Positions 1 to 8,204 of a stretch of 8,543 nucleotides of DNA are shown piece by piece. Source of the stretch: Flavobacteriales bacterium (GTDB lineage Bacteria > Bacteroidota > Bacteroidia > Flavobacteriales_D > Crocinitomicaceae). A program made the position numbers and the translations under genes. Under the pieces are notes generated by a model. The model was not told the DNA's origin. It ran no database searches and was given only the letters and a program-made list of their open reading frames with translations. Each line of letters begins with the position of its first letter. Position 1 is the first letter of the stretch. The stretch covers positions 1 through 8,543 of the forward strand of contig CANHJY010000068.1 in the NCBI GenBank assembly GCA_947461185.1, given 5' to 3'.

Positions 1-267
1 TAGAAAACCAGAAATTAGAAAGAAAAATTCAACGCCTAAATCAAAATTATCAATGAGTCTTTTAAAAAATAAACCCATTTGGTTTAAGTTTTCATCTTGG
101 TAAGTCTTGTTAACAGGATTTTTCAAAAGCACATTTGGAACCTGTGTCCACTCTAAAACTGCTCTGTAACCATGCATGAACACGATCATAAAAGCTGCAA
201 AAAACCTTAGAATGTCAAGATTGAAAAAGTGAATACGTTGGTTGTCCTCACCAAGCCTTGATTCCAT
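1..267 (-). CDS. Acyltransferase family 3 (OafA/YrhL-like) membrane protein, N-terminal part
   Basis: Reading from the ATG at 267-265 gives 89 codons, open to the window edge, so the C-terminal part lies outside. The start of the acyltransferase-3 fold is visible: LDILRFFAAF at residues 17-26, with Asp18 and Arg21 of the family motif. A hydrophobic helix follows and ends in FMHG (His32, the position of the conserved histidine). A second helix, GVEFFFLISGFL, begins at residue 78. Members of this family are polytopic inner-membrane enzymes that move acyl groups, often acetyl, onto sugars of lipopolysaccharide, capsule or peptidoglycan; the substrate here cannot be told. The gene begins 18 bases after the CoA-transferase stop on the same strand, so co-transcription is likely. 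No Shine-Dalgarno is seen. The family call is firm, the function general. Confidence 0.85.
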   Translation of the reverse strand, partial: MESRLGEDNQRIHFFNLDILRFFAAFMIVFMHGYRAVLEWTQVPNVLLKNPVNKTYQDENLNQMGLFFKRLIDNFDLGVEFFFLISGFL

Positions 268-285
268 TTTGTACAATTCGAAAAA

Positions 286-984
286 TTAATTTCTCGTTCT
301 TACTGTTCTTTGCTCGATTCGTTTTTCAAAGTGTTGACCTTTGAAAATGCGTTGAACGAAGATACCTGGTGTATGAATAAAATTGGGGTCTAACTCTCCA
401 GCGGGAACTAATTCTTCTACCTCAGCGATGGTGATTTTTCCTGCCATTGCCATCATTGGGTTAAAATTTCGAGCTGTGGCTTTAAATACAAGATTTCCTT
501 CCGTATCTCCTTTCCATGCCTTAACAATGGCAAAATCGGCAGTTAGCGCTTCTTCTAGAATATGTGGTTTACCGTTATAAATACGCACTTCTTTACCTTC
601 TGCTACTTCAGTTCCAAAACCTGCAGGTGTAAAAAACGCAGGAATTCCAGCGCCACCAGCACGGCAACGTTCCGCTAAACTACCTTGAGGAATCAAGTCT
701 ACTATTAACTCCCCTGATAGCATTTGGCGTTCAAACTCAGCATTTTCACCAACATAAGAACTTATCATTTTCTTAATTTGGCGATTTTGAAGCAATAATC
801 CCAATCCGAAATCATCTACACCAGCATTATTAGAAATACAAGTCAAATTTTTGACTCCTAATTTGACAAGTTGAGCTATTGAATTTTCTGGTATACCGCA
901 TAATCCAAAACCGCCAAGCATGAGTGTCATTCCATCTTGGATACCTTCTAATGCTTCTTCAACGTTATTTACTACTTTATTCAT
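286..984 (-). CDS. scoA: 3-oxoacid CoA-transferase subunit A
   Basis: This encodes 232 residues, the usual length for the A (alpha) subunit of succinyl-CoA:3-ketoacid or acetoacetyl-CoA transferase. These cytoplasmic enzymes move CoA between succinyl-CoA or acetyl-CoA and a ketoacid such as acetoacetate. The diagnostic glycine-rich CoA-transferase signature [11 protein letters not shown] is at residues 23-33. SNNAG is at 51-55, and the conserved stretch [20 protein letters not shown] at 101-120. The catalytic glutamate of this family sits in the B subunit, so the protein should be inactive alone. A scoB gene would usually follow directly, but the next gene is an acyltransferase. The ATG lies 1 base after the stop of the class A PBP gene (TAA-A-ATG), which suggests translational coupling. 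It could equally be called AtoD-like; the exact substrate is not decided by the sequence. Confidence 0.93.
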   Translation of the reverse strand: MNKVVNNVEEALEGIQDGMTLMLGGFGLCGIPENSIAQLVKLGVKNLTCISNNAGVDDFGLGLLLQNRQIKKMISSYVGENAEFERQMLSGELIVDLIPQGSLAERCRAGGAGIPAFFTPAGFGTEVAEGKEVRIYNGKPHILEEALTADFAIVKAWKGDTEGNLVFKATARNFNPMMAMAGKITIAEVEELVPAGELDPNFIHTPGIFVQRIFKGQHFEKRIEQRTVRTRN

Positions 985-985
985 T

Positions 986-3535
986 TTACAATCCTAAATC
1001 TGTTTCCTCTACTGCATTCTCATCAGGTGGTGGAGGAAGTGAAATACTTTGTTCAGTTCCTGCTGAAGTTGAAGATGAGCCACCTCCACCAGAACAATTG
1101 AACATTTTGGGGTCATAGTCATCAGGTTTTTGAAAATCAATTGTTGCCAAAGCAATATTAGGATCTTTATATACCTTTTGCATGTAGTAGCCATAGATTG
1201 GAAGCGCCATTCGTGCTCCTTGACCCCAATTCATGGAACGGAATCTTACTGATCTATCTTCTGCACCTACCCAAACACCAGTTACCAAATCGGGAGTCAA
1301 GCCAACAAACCAACCATCAGAATTACTTTGTGTTGTTCCAGTTTTTCCTGCAGTAGGCCAAAGGACGTTCCCCCAAGATTGACCACCTCTAAGGCTTCCC
1401 GCTGTGCCCTGACTTACTACTTTTTTCATCATTAAAAGGGTTTCGTAGGCCACTGTAGGATGATAAATAGGTACGGGTTTTTGATCTGCTTCGTAAATTG
1501 TCTTTCCATTTCTATCTTCGATTCTAAGAACAGCAGTTGGAGGCAAGAAGGTTCCATTATTGGCAAATATACATTGAGCACCAACTAAATCGTACAAAGA
1601 GAGGTCCATGATTCCAAGGCAAAGTGAAGGGACCTCTTGTTCAGGCGTGAGAAAAATATTCATTTTCTTCAAATGTTGTGATACTGTTTTAGGCCCCTGG
1701 TACCCCCCCATTTCTTTCATAACAGCAACAGTAATATTGTTCATAGACTGCGCCAAGCCTGTAGACACTGATACAGATCCTGCTCCGGATCCGCCAGCAT
1801 TTTTTGGACACCAAATTCCATCTATCCTTCCCGTTGCATCCATTAAATCAACACAATAAGAAACGTTTGCAAATTGATCACAAGGGCGCACAACTTTCAT
1901 TTGCATCGCAGTAGCATATACGAATGGCTTGATAGTAGAACCAACTTGACGCTTACCTTGACGAACATGGTCAAAAGCAAAATGTTTAAAATCAGCTCCG
2001 CCAACCCAAGCTTTGATAAAACCTGTTTTAGGATCTATAGAAACCAATCCTGCATGCAGAAAGGATTTATAATAACGAATGGAATCATTAGGTGTCATTA
2101 CTGTATCCTTTTCTCCTTTCCAAGTAAAAACGCGCATCTGTGCTGGTGAATTAAAGTTTTCAGAAATTTCAGACTCAGAAGCACCCATTTTAGAAAGTGA
2201 TTCATATCGTAAGGAATTTTTCCGAGCATTATTCATGATTTTATCAACTTCTGCCTTGGTAATATCATTTGAAAAAGGGAAATTTTTTACATTTCTGTTG
2301 TTATCATCAAAAGCTTTTTGAAGATTTTCTCGAAGGTGACGTTCTAAAGCTCTTTCAGCATGATACTGAAGGCTTGTGTCAATTGAGGTATAAATTTTCA
2401 AACCATCACGGTAAATGTCATATGGTGTGCCGTCCAAACGATGGTATTTAAATGTTCCATCTGTATTTTTTTGCAAGAGAAGTGAAGAAACTTCTTTTCG
2501 CAAAGATTCTCGGAAGTATGGCGCCATTCCTTCCTTGTGATCTACAATTTGATAATTAGTCACAAGCGGTTTTAGTTTCAACTGATCATAATCAGCTCGA
2601 GTTAATTTAATACGCAAGGCCTCATTTCCTGCTTCGCTATTTTTCAACCACTGCATCAAAACTTGATTTCTTCTCGAAACAGCACGCAATGAATCCTCAG
2701 ATCTTGCCTCTTTAATTTCAGCCGTAGTGACCTTAGCAATATTCTTTTTTTTCTTTTTTGCTATTTCAACACTATAGTTTTTAATTTTGAAAGTGTAGGG
2801 ATTGTACAATGTAGGATTTTTACACATTCCAATAAGGGTTGCAGCTTCTTCCTTTGTGAGATTAATAGGTTTTTTGTTAAAATATACCTTAGCAGCATTC
2901 TCAATACCAACAGCATTGTGCAAGAAATCAAATTGATTTAAATACATTGTAATGATTTCTTCCTTGGTAAATCTTTTTTCTAAACGTGTTGCAATGATAT
3001 TTTCTCTTGCTTTTTCATTGATTCGTTTCATTACACGCCCGATTCTCCCCGAACTTTCCTCACTAACTTTTCCGCCACTTGCACGAATAAGCGCCTCCCG
3101 TTCTCTTTGATCTAATGTAAATAATAACTTAGCAAGTTGTTGCGTAATGGTTGAAGCGCCACCTGCGCCACCTATACTAAATACAGCTCTTCCTAATGCT
3201 TGAAAATCAACACCAGAATGATCATGAAAACGCTCGTCTTCTGTAGAAATAAGCGCATCTACAAGGTAAGGGGAGAGGTCTTTGTATTTTACACTTGTCC
3301 TATTAACCTTAAAGTACTTTCCCAATTCTGTTTTACCATCATCTGCATAAACAATTGAAGCTTGAAGTTCAGGAGGATTGTCAAGCATTTCAACCGAAGG
3401 CAAATCGTCTTCAGATTGAAAGAGTAATAATGAGGCAACAAACAAAAAAGGAATCAAAGAAAATGACCAAAAGCTTATGGTCATAATTTTTTTCGCACGA
3501 TTTGAAAGGACTACAGTATTTTCTTTTTTACCCAT
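986..3535 (-). CDS. mrcA: Class A penicillin-binding protein 1A, bifunctional glycosyltransferase/transpeptidase
   Basis: This 849-residue membrane-anchored enzyme polymerises lipid II into glycan strands and crosslinks their peptides in the periplasm. A short basic N-terminus precedes one membrane helix at about residues 17-40. The glycosyltransferase (GT51) domain shows ED-x-x-F-x-x-H-x-G at 99-108, with Glu99 as the presumed catalytic residue. It also has GASTITQQL at 126-134 and the IITMYLN helix at 194-200. The transpeptidase domain shows STIK at 533-536 (Ser533 nucleophile), SMN at 597-599 and KTGT at 731-734. The linker at about 395-490, including [16 protein letters not shown], resembles the form seen in Flavobacteriia. 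Lineage-type insertions occur near 141-165 and 248-287. The protein ends in a Gly/Ser run (815-823) and PPPP (834-837). The gene follows rodA after 64 bases and abuts scoA. The symbol follows E. coli usage. Confidence 0.95.
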   Translation of the reverse strand: MGKKENTVVLSNRAKKIMTISFWSFSLIPFLFVASLLLFQSEDDLPSVEMLDNPPELQASIVYADDGKTELGKYFKVNRTSVKYKDLSPYLVDALISTEDERFHDHSGVDFQALGRAVFSIGGAGGASTITQQLAKLLFTLDQREREALIRASGGKVSEESSGRIGRVMKRINEKARENIIATRLEKRFTKEEIITMYLNQFDFLHNAVGIENAAKVYFNKKPINLTKEEAATLIGMCKNPTLYNPYTFKIKNYSVEIAKKKKKNIAKVTTAEIKEARSEDSLRAVSRRNQVLMQWLKNSEAGNEALRIKLTRADYDQLKLKPLVTNYQIVDHKEGMAPYFRESLRKEVSSLLLQKNTDGTFKYHRLDGTPYDIYRDGLKIYTSIDTSLQYHAERALERHLRENLQKAFDDNNRNVKNFPFSNDITKAEVDKIMNNARKNSLRYESLSKMGASESEISENFNSPAQMRVFTWKGEKDTVMTPNDSIRYYKSFLHAGLVSIDPKTGFIKAWVGGADFKHFAFDHVRQGKRQVGSTIKPFVYATAMQMKVVRPCDQFANVSYCVDLMDATGRIDGIWCPKNAGGSGAGSVSVSTGLAQSMNNITVAVMKEMGGYQGPKTVSQHLKKMNIFLTPEQEVPSLCLGIMDLSLYDLVGAQCIFANNGTFLPPTAVLRIEDRNGKTIYEADQKPVPIYHPTVAYETLLMMKKVVSQGTAGSLRGGQSWGNVLWPTAGKTGTTQSNSDGWFVGLTPDLVTGVWVGAEDRSVRFRSMNWGQGARMALPIYGYYMQKVYKDPNIALATIDFQKPDDYDPKMFNCSGGGGSSSTSAGTEQSISLPPPPDENAVEETDLGL
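992..995 (-). promoter_or_regulatory. Shine-Dalgarno-like AGGA ahead of scoA
   Basis: On the minus strand AGGA lies 7 bases before the scoA ATG, inside the last codons of the class A PBP gene (TTA GGA TTG TAA). It is the only purine-rich motif at the classical distance that I see in the window. The other starts have AT-rich leaders without it, as is common in Bacteroidota. It may support reinitiation at the 1-base junction, but four bases can also occur by chance. Confidence 0.35.
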
Positions 3536-3599
3536 ATGGCAAATACAAATTAGTTATGTAAAAATAAAGAAATCTTTGTTTTAAAATTCTACTTTTCAG

Positions 3600-4997
3600 C
3601 TATTGTAATATATCTCTCCTTTGACTATCTAGTTTTAATAAAATAAACAGCATTATTGAAAATGACATTAAAGAAGAACCACCATAACTAAAAAATGGCA
3701 GCGGTATTCCAATAACCGGAGCAAAGCCTATATTCATTCCTATATTAATTGCAAAGTGATAAAAGAAAATCATGGCTACGGCATATGCATAAACTCTATT
3801 AAAAGTAGATCGCTGTCTTTCAGCAATAATGATAATTCTAATGAGTAACAAAAGATAGAGGGCAATTAAAACTATCGAGCCTACAAAACCCCATTCTTCT
3901 GCAAAAGGGCAAAAAATAAAATCGGTTTCACTTTCAGGAACGTGATTACTTTCTACGCTTGAAACAGAAGCGTTTTTATAGCCTTTACCAAGCATACCAC
4001 CAGACCCTACTGCAGCCATGGCCCTGTTCCGGTTATAATCTTCCCCATCCGGATCTTCTTTAAGTCCAAGGAAAAGCTCAATTCGATCTTTTTGATGTTC
4101 AGCAAGACCTTTAAAACCATAGTTAACTACAGCTGACCATCCAGCTGTAAGCATAAAACCAATTAAAACAATTATCAGAACCCTATTTCTATCCCTTTTT
4201 GCTGATAAAAAGCGTAATATGAAGTAAACTAATAAACCAAATAAAGCCAAAGAAAAAATAATAATCCATATTCCATTTACGGGTGAATTTGGAGCGAATT
4301 GGAAAGTAATAGTTTCATTACTCATGAGCAAAGTAATAAGGCTCAAGAAGACGAAGATGAACAAAATGGGTATAAAATGGCTACCCACCCAAGTATATTT
4401 AAACTTCACTCCTGGAATCGTATTAATCAACTTTAAAACCAAAGGATCATAAGTAATTCCTTCACGATACATTACAAAAAGAAATGACGTGAAAACGACA
4501 AAAGTACCTGCATCCGGTTGAAGTAATATCAAAACCATGGGTACTAAAATTATGGAGTTCGCTACGAGTACAGTATTGATTGTTTGCTGCTTTACATTTA
4601 CATTGCTGATAAAATGTGCTAAAAGCAATGCCGCTCCTATTTTGGAAAATTCAGCTGGTTGTATTCCCATGCTACCAATTCCCAACCAAGCCCGAGCTCC
4701 ATTTACTGCAGGCATGAAAAGCACAATAACAAGTAATATCAACGTAAACAGATAAATAGGAATACAAAATTTTCTATAAACATCAGATTCGATAAGAAAG
4801 ACCATCAAACCCAAAAAGAGTGAAACCGATATCCAAATTAGTTGCTTGCCGTATTTCTGAGAGAAGTCGTAAATATTAGGATGATCTTCGCTATATGCCG
4901 TGGAATATATTGTAGCCAAGCCCATGCAAAGAAAAATGAGGTAAATTCCAAAAAGAACCCAATCAAAATTTGCCAATAGAGATTGTCCTTGTCTCAT
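3600..4997 (-). CDS. rodA: Rod shape-determining protein RodA, SEDS peptidoglycan glycosyltransferase
   Basis: RodA is the polytopic SEDS polymerase that works with PBP2 to make glycan strands during elongation. Family marks are NGARAWLGIGSMGIQPAEFSKI at 99-120 (with Trp104 and Glu116; quoted here as two adjoining motifs), LLQPDAGT at 158-165, HQKDRI at 301-306 and VGSGGMLGKGY at 330-340. VPESETDFIF follows at 353-362, where Asp359 matches the aspartate needed for polymerase activity in studied RodA proteins. GIPLPFFSYGGSS is at 430-442. At 465 residues it is far longer than E. coli RodA (about 370). The excess lies between residues 180 and 295, where three hydrophobic helices (about 209-226, 242-263, 273-291) replace the single one expected. 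Longer RodA proteins are usual in Bacteroidota. The ATG sits 3 bases after the mrdA stop (TGA-TCT-ATG), so the two partners are probably translated together. Confidence 0.96.
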   Translation of the reverse strand: MRQGQSLLANFDWVLFGIYLIFLCMGLATIYSTAYSEDHPNIYDFSQKYGKQLIWISVSLFLGLMVFLIESDVYRKFCIPIYLFTLILLVIVLFMPAVNGARAWLGIGSMGIQPAEFSKIGAALLLAHFISNVNVKQQTINTVLVANSIILVPMVLILLQPDAGTFVVFTSFLFVMYREGITYDPLVLKLINTIPGVKFKYTWVGSHFIPILFIFVFLSLITLLMSNETITFQFAPNSPVNGIWIIIFSLALFGLLVYFILRFLSAKRDRNRVLIIVLIGFMLTAGWSAVVNYGFKGLAEHQKDRIELFLGLKEDPDGEDYNRNRAMAAVGSGGMLGKGYKNASVSSVESNHVPESETDFIFCPFAEEWGFVGSIVLIALYLLLLIRIIIIAERQRSTFNRVYAYAVAMIFFYHFAINIGMNIGFAPVIGIPLPFFSYGGSSLMSFSIMLFILLKLDSQRRDILQ

Positions 4998-5000
4998 AGA

Positions 5001-6857
5001 TCAATATGAAAAATTGGCTTTTAAAATGGTTTCTTCTCTTTCAGTTTCTGAAACTTTACCATTAATATATTTCTCAATCATCAAAGATGCTGTAGGAGCT
5101 GCCCATAAGCCTCCACCACCTTTAGCATTTTCAATAAATACTGCAATGGCTATTTTGGGTTTATCCATTGGTGCAAACGCCAGAAAAACGGAGTGGTCAT
5201 CTCCATGGGGGTTTTGCACTGTTCCGGTTTTTCCACAAATTACAATATCCTTTAAAAGTGCCCTTTTACCTGTACCTCCAGATTCATATACTACCCTTCT
5301 CATTCCTTCTCTAATGACATCATAATGTTTGGTATCTACCAAGGTATAGTTTTTTTTCGTAAAGCGTTCTAGTGGTCCTTTTTTACCAATTGATTTAACA
5401 AAGTGTGGAGTGATGTACCAGCCCTTATTTGCAATAATTGCCCCAATATTGGCGATTTGAAGTGGGGTGAGCATCACCTCACCTTGACCAATTGATATGG
5501 AACGAATAGTTGAAAATGCCCAATTGTGATGACCATACCATTTGTCATAGTAAAGGGCGTCAGGAATTAGCCCCGATCTAATTCCTGTAATATCGGTATC
5601 TAGCTTTTTACCAAGACCGAAGCTGTGCATATACTTTGCCCATAAATTAAGCCCTATTTCTGCATCCTCAGTAAGTTTTTTCTTTTCATTTTGCTGTATA
5701 ATTCGCCTAGTAACGGCATAGAAGTATGGATTACATGAGTGCTTAATAGCGTCCGCTAAATTGCCTGCGCTGGTGTGATTGTGGCACCCAACGACAGATT
5801 TATCACATACAAATCCGGAATTATTGGTAATTACACCTTCTTGCAATCCAATAAGAGAGTTGATAAGCTTAAAGGTGGAGCCTGGTGGATATTCAGCAGC
5901 CAGAGGCCTTGGGAATAAGGGTTTGCTTTCATCCTTCACCAACAAATTATAAAATTTCGAAATATTTCTTTTTCCAATAAGTAAGTTTGGGTCATAGGTT
6001 GGAGAAGAGACAAGTGCCAAAATTTCTCCGGTTTGAGGTTCAATTGCAACAATACATCCTCTTTTATTTTTAAGTAATGACTCCCCATAAGCCTGAAGAT
6101 CAATATCAACACCCAATTGGAGCGCTTCACCTTGTAATGCAACTGTGTCAAATTTACCTTCAGCATACGATTCAATAGCGTTATTTAATGCTGAGGTTAC
6201 GATGTACTTGATCCCTTTTCTTCCTCGAAGTTCATTTTCGTAATATCTTTCTAAACCTGCTCTACCGATATTATTTCCTGGTTTATAAAATTTATCCTTC
6301 TCTATTTCTTCTTGATTAACCTCAGAAAGGTATCCAACTATATTTGCGGCATTAGCATAAGGATAGGACCTCATGCTTGTAGCATCTTCATAAAATCCCG
6401 GAAATTCTTCTAGCCTCGGCGCAATCTTCATTACTTCTTCGAGAGTTAATTCTTTAAGAAATGGGTAAGGCTTAAACTTTTGATAGTTGGATGTTGTTTT
6501 ACCGGTCCTTTTATTTCGATAAATACCTTCCCCTTCTCGGATCTCTTTAAATCTATTTATTACTTGTGCAGGGGTCCATCCGATGAGTTTTGCAAAAGCT
6601 ACCGTATCAAAATTTTTCATATTACTTTCTACCACCATCAGGTTATAGTAAGTTTTATTTGTAACTATTTTTTTTCCATTTCGGTCATAGATTACTCCTC
6701 TTGGAGGTGTAATTTCTCTTCTTTTTTCGGCAATCTGTTGCGCACGCAAAGCCCATGATTCGTCAACAACTTGCATGTAAAAAAGTCGAAAGGAATAAAT
6801 AATCCCAACTAGGACAATAAATGAAATTAGAACGTATTTTCTGGCATCTACATTCAT
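5001..6857 (-). CDS. mrdA: Penicillin-binding protein 2, elongation-specific transpeptidase
   Basis: This 618-residue class B PBP is the crosslinking partner of RodA in the elongasome. One membrane anchor spans about residues 9-29. The pedestal (dimerisation) domain carries RGVIYDRNG at 53-61, YPYANAANIVGYLSEV at 165-180 and GRAGLERYYENELRG at 198-212. The transpeptidase domain has STFK at 327-330 (Ser327 nucleophile), SCN at 374-376 and KTGT at 543-546. Cys351, Cys358, His359, His361 and Cys375 cluster between the first two active-site motifs. The ISIGQGEVMLTPLQIA stretch at 454-469 is also typical. Length matches the family (about 600-650). The ATG lies 1 base after the mreD stop (TAA-C-ATG) and has no Shine-Dalgarno, which fits coupled translation. 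Position between mreD and rodA separates it from the division PBP3. Confidence 0.96.
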   Translation of the reverse strand: MNVDARKYVLISFIVLVGIIYSFRLFYMQVVDESWALRAQQIAEKRREITPPRGVIYDRNGKKIVTNKTYYNLMVVESNMKNFDTVAFAKLIGWTPAQVINRFKEIREGEGIYRNKRTGKTTSNYQKFKPYPFLKELTLEEVMKIAPRLEEFPGFYEDATSMRSYPYANAANIVGYLSEVNQEEIEKDKFYKPGNNIGRAGLERYYENELRGRKGIKYIVTSALNNAIESYAEGKFDTVALQGEALQLGVDIDLQAYGESLLKNKRGCIVAIEPQTGEILALVSSPTYDPNLLIGKRNISKFYNLLVKDESKPLFPRPLAAEYPPGSTFKLINSLIGLQEGVITNNSGFVCDKSVVGCHNHTSAGNLADAIKHSCNPYFYAVTRRIIQQNEKKKLTEDAEIGLNLWAKYMHSFGLGKKLDTDITGIRSGLIPDALYYDKWYGHHNWAFSTIRSISIGQGEVMLTPLQIANIGAIIANKGWYITPHFVKSIGKKGPLERFTKKNYTLVDTKHYDVIREGMRRVVYESGGTGKRALLKDIVICGKTGTVQNPHGDDHSVFLAFAPMDKPKIAIAVFIENAKGGGGLWAAPTASLMIEKYINGKVSETEREETILKANFSY

Positions 6858-6858
6858 G

Positions 6859-7368
6859 TTATTTAGGCTTGTTTACTATTAGAAATTGCAAAATAAACGC
6901 CATAATAAAGGATACAGGGACACTAAACGCTGTTTTTTGTAAGACAAATATTATTTCATTAAAACGGAATACCTCCATGTAGAAAAACCAAAAATGATGA
7001 ATGGTGAGTAAACCTCCAAAAACCCATAGAAACCAAACAAAACCCATTTCATAGCTACTACCTTCCTTTATGTTTTCATAACCATCTCTTGGTGAAAACA
7101 CTTTGAAAAACAAAGGCCTACAATATGCCAAAACCAGTAGTGAAGATGCGTGTAAACCAAAGGTGTTTGATAGCGCATCTATACTTATTCCGAGAACAAA
7201 AGCTAGAAATAACAATGGAATCGTGCCCAAATCGATGGGTAATAATAGAATAAACAAGGGGTAAATCATTGCTTGAATACCGAACCCAATTTCTAACTGA
7301 TTGAGCAGCAGAACTTGAATGAGTCCTAAAATCAAAAATCTTACACTATATTTTGTAATAATATTCAT
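6859..7368 (-). CDS. mreD: Rod shape-determining protein MreD
   Basis: This is a small (169-residue), strongly hydrophobic inner-membrane protein with about five or six helices, near residues 9-24, 33-46, 48-64, 68-90, 107-124 and 139-165. MreD links MreC to the rest of the Rod complex and is poorly conserved in sequence. The recognisable part is the run GISIDALSNTFGLHASS at 60-76, with Asp64 and GLHA, followed by AYCRP at 81-85; Bacteroidota MreD proteins share this pattern. Its start overlaps the mreC stop by four bases (ATGA, 7368-7365), a classic coupling arrangement, and mrdA begins 1 base after its own stop. The call rests on gene order as well as sequence. Confidence 0.92.
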   Translation of the reverse strand: MNIITKYSVRFLILGLIQVLLLNQLEIGFGIQAMIYPLFILLLPIDLGTIPLLFLAFVLGISIDALSNTFGLHASSLLVLAYCRPLFFKVFSPRDGYENIKEGSSYEMGFVWFLWVFGGLLTIHHFWFFYMEVFRFNEIIFVLQKTAFSVPVSFIMAFILQFLIVNKPK

Positions 7369-8201
7369 TCTTTTTCTGAGGGTATGGCAAATTCGATTTT
7401 TTCTAACTCCTTTTGCAATCTATTTTTAACTACATAGACATTTTGCAATTTTCTGTAATCTTCTGAAAAATCAATGTGCACATCCCATAGTGGTTTACCT
7501 TCAACGGAAGTGATCTTTTTAACTTTACCAACTGATAGTCCTTTAGGAAAAACCCCCGATCCGGATCCAGTAATTACCTCTGATCCGATTAGAATTTTAT
7601 AGTCATTAGAAATACCGGAAATAAAACCCACCTCAGGATCTTTTCCATCCCATTTCAAAAGTCCTTTAATTCCTGATGGTTGAATAACTACATCTACATT
7701 TATATTTTCTGAGAGCACAGACTTTACCAGAGAAAAATGTTCACTAACGTAAAAAACGCGACCTACAATGCCATTTTCCGAGAAAACACCCATCTTCGTT
7801 TCTATTCCCTGAATAGCACCTAAATTAATTGTGAAGTAATTGTTTCTGCGCGTTAATGTTGTATTGACAATTTCTCCAGCTATATAATCATACTGTTCCT
7901 CGTATATGGTATCGTTGATTTTAAATGTCTGATTTTGAATTTTCATATAACTCTCTGGAAGTCTTTTACGTAAGAGTATGTTTTCTGCTTGTAATGCTTT
8001 ATTGTTTGCCTCCAAGTTAAAATGTTTTACGATATTATTTCTAGTCTCCAGTAAAGACCCTGAAATCGCATTAGCAGTGGTAAGAAATTGTGACTTCGGA
8101 TAGGAGATGTACGTAAAATAATTATATAGCGCAAATACTTGCAACAGAACAAAAAACAGGAATACCCTAAATCGCCTAAAAAAGGCAAATAAATTGCGCA
8201 T
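7365..8201 (-). CDS. mreC: Rod shape-determining protein MreC
   Basis: MreC is the periplasmic scaffold of the elongasome; it binds MreD and activates PBP2/RodA. I choose the ATG at 8201-8199, giving 278 residues that begin MRNLFAFFRRFRVF, a typical Bacteroidota MreC N-terminus. A TTG two codons earlier (8207) is less likely. A basic cytoplasmic tip is followed by one membrane helix at about 11-31 and a charged, probably coiled-coil stretch at about 50-82. The beta-domain pair spans about 100-258 and includes NYFTINLGAIQGI at 121-133, ENGIVGRV at 142-149 and TGSGSGVFPKGLSVGKV at 211-227. A short charged tail (about 261-278) follows the beta domains. The stop overlaps the mreD start. A hairpin and a promoter-like box lie just upstream. 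Confidence 0.94.
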   Translation of the reverse strand: MRNLFAFFRRFRVFLFFVLLQVFALYNYFTYISYPKSQFLTTANAISGSLLETRNNIVKHFNLEANNKALQAENILLRKRLPESYMKIQNQTFKINDTIYEEQYDYIAGEIVNTTLTRRNNYFTINLGAIQGIETKMGVFSENGIVGRVFYVSEHFSLVKSVLSENINVDVVIQPSGIKGLLKWDGKDPEVGFISGISNDYKILIGSEVITGSGSGVFPKGLSVGKVKKITSVEGKPLWDVHIDFSEDYRKLQNVYVVKNRLQKELEKIEFAIPSEKE

Positions 8202-8204
8202 ATG

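Noticed and set aside
1785..1800. Palindromic CGGATCCG, with a similar GATCCGGATCC at about 7557
   Set aside because: Both arise from Gly/Ser codons in coding sequence (GGSGAGS of PBP1A and GSGSG of MreC) and are too short to suggest a site.
383..2451. Open frames on the plus strand opposite scoA and the class A PBP
   Set aside because: They are short (60-91 codons), overlap strongly conserved minus-strand genes and show no recognisable domain; they are shadows of the opposite strand.
3536..3560. TAATTTG and TGTATTTG as promoter -7 boxes before PBP1A
   Set aside because: Each misses the TAnnTTTG consensus by one position and no TTG box lies at a suitable distance upstream.
3567..3578. AAAGA-TT-TCTTT inverted repeat followed by a T-rich run in the rodA-PBP1A gap
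   Set aside because: Only about four A/T-rich pairs remain once a loop is allowed, so it is too weak to call a terminator in AT-rich DNA.
4537..6758. Plus-strand frames opposite rodA and mrdA, and an alternative minus frame at 5936-6175
   Set aside because: Each lies fully inside a gene with conserved catalytic motifs and has no family resemblance.
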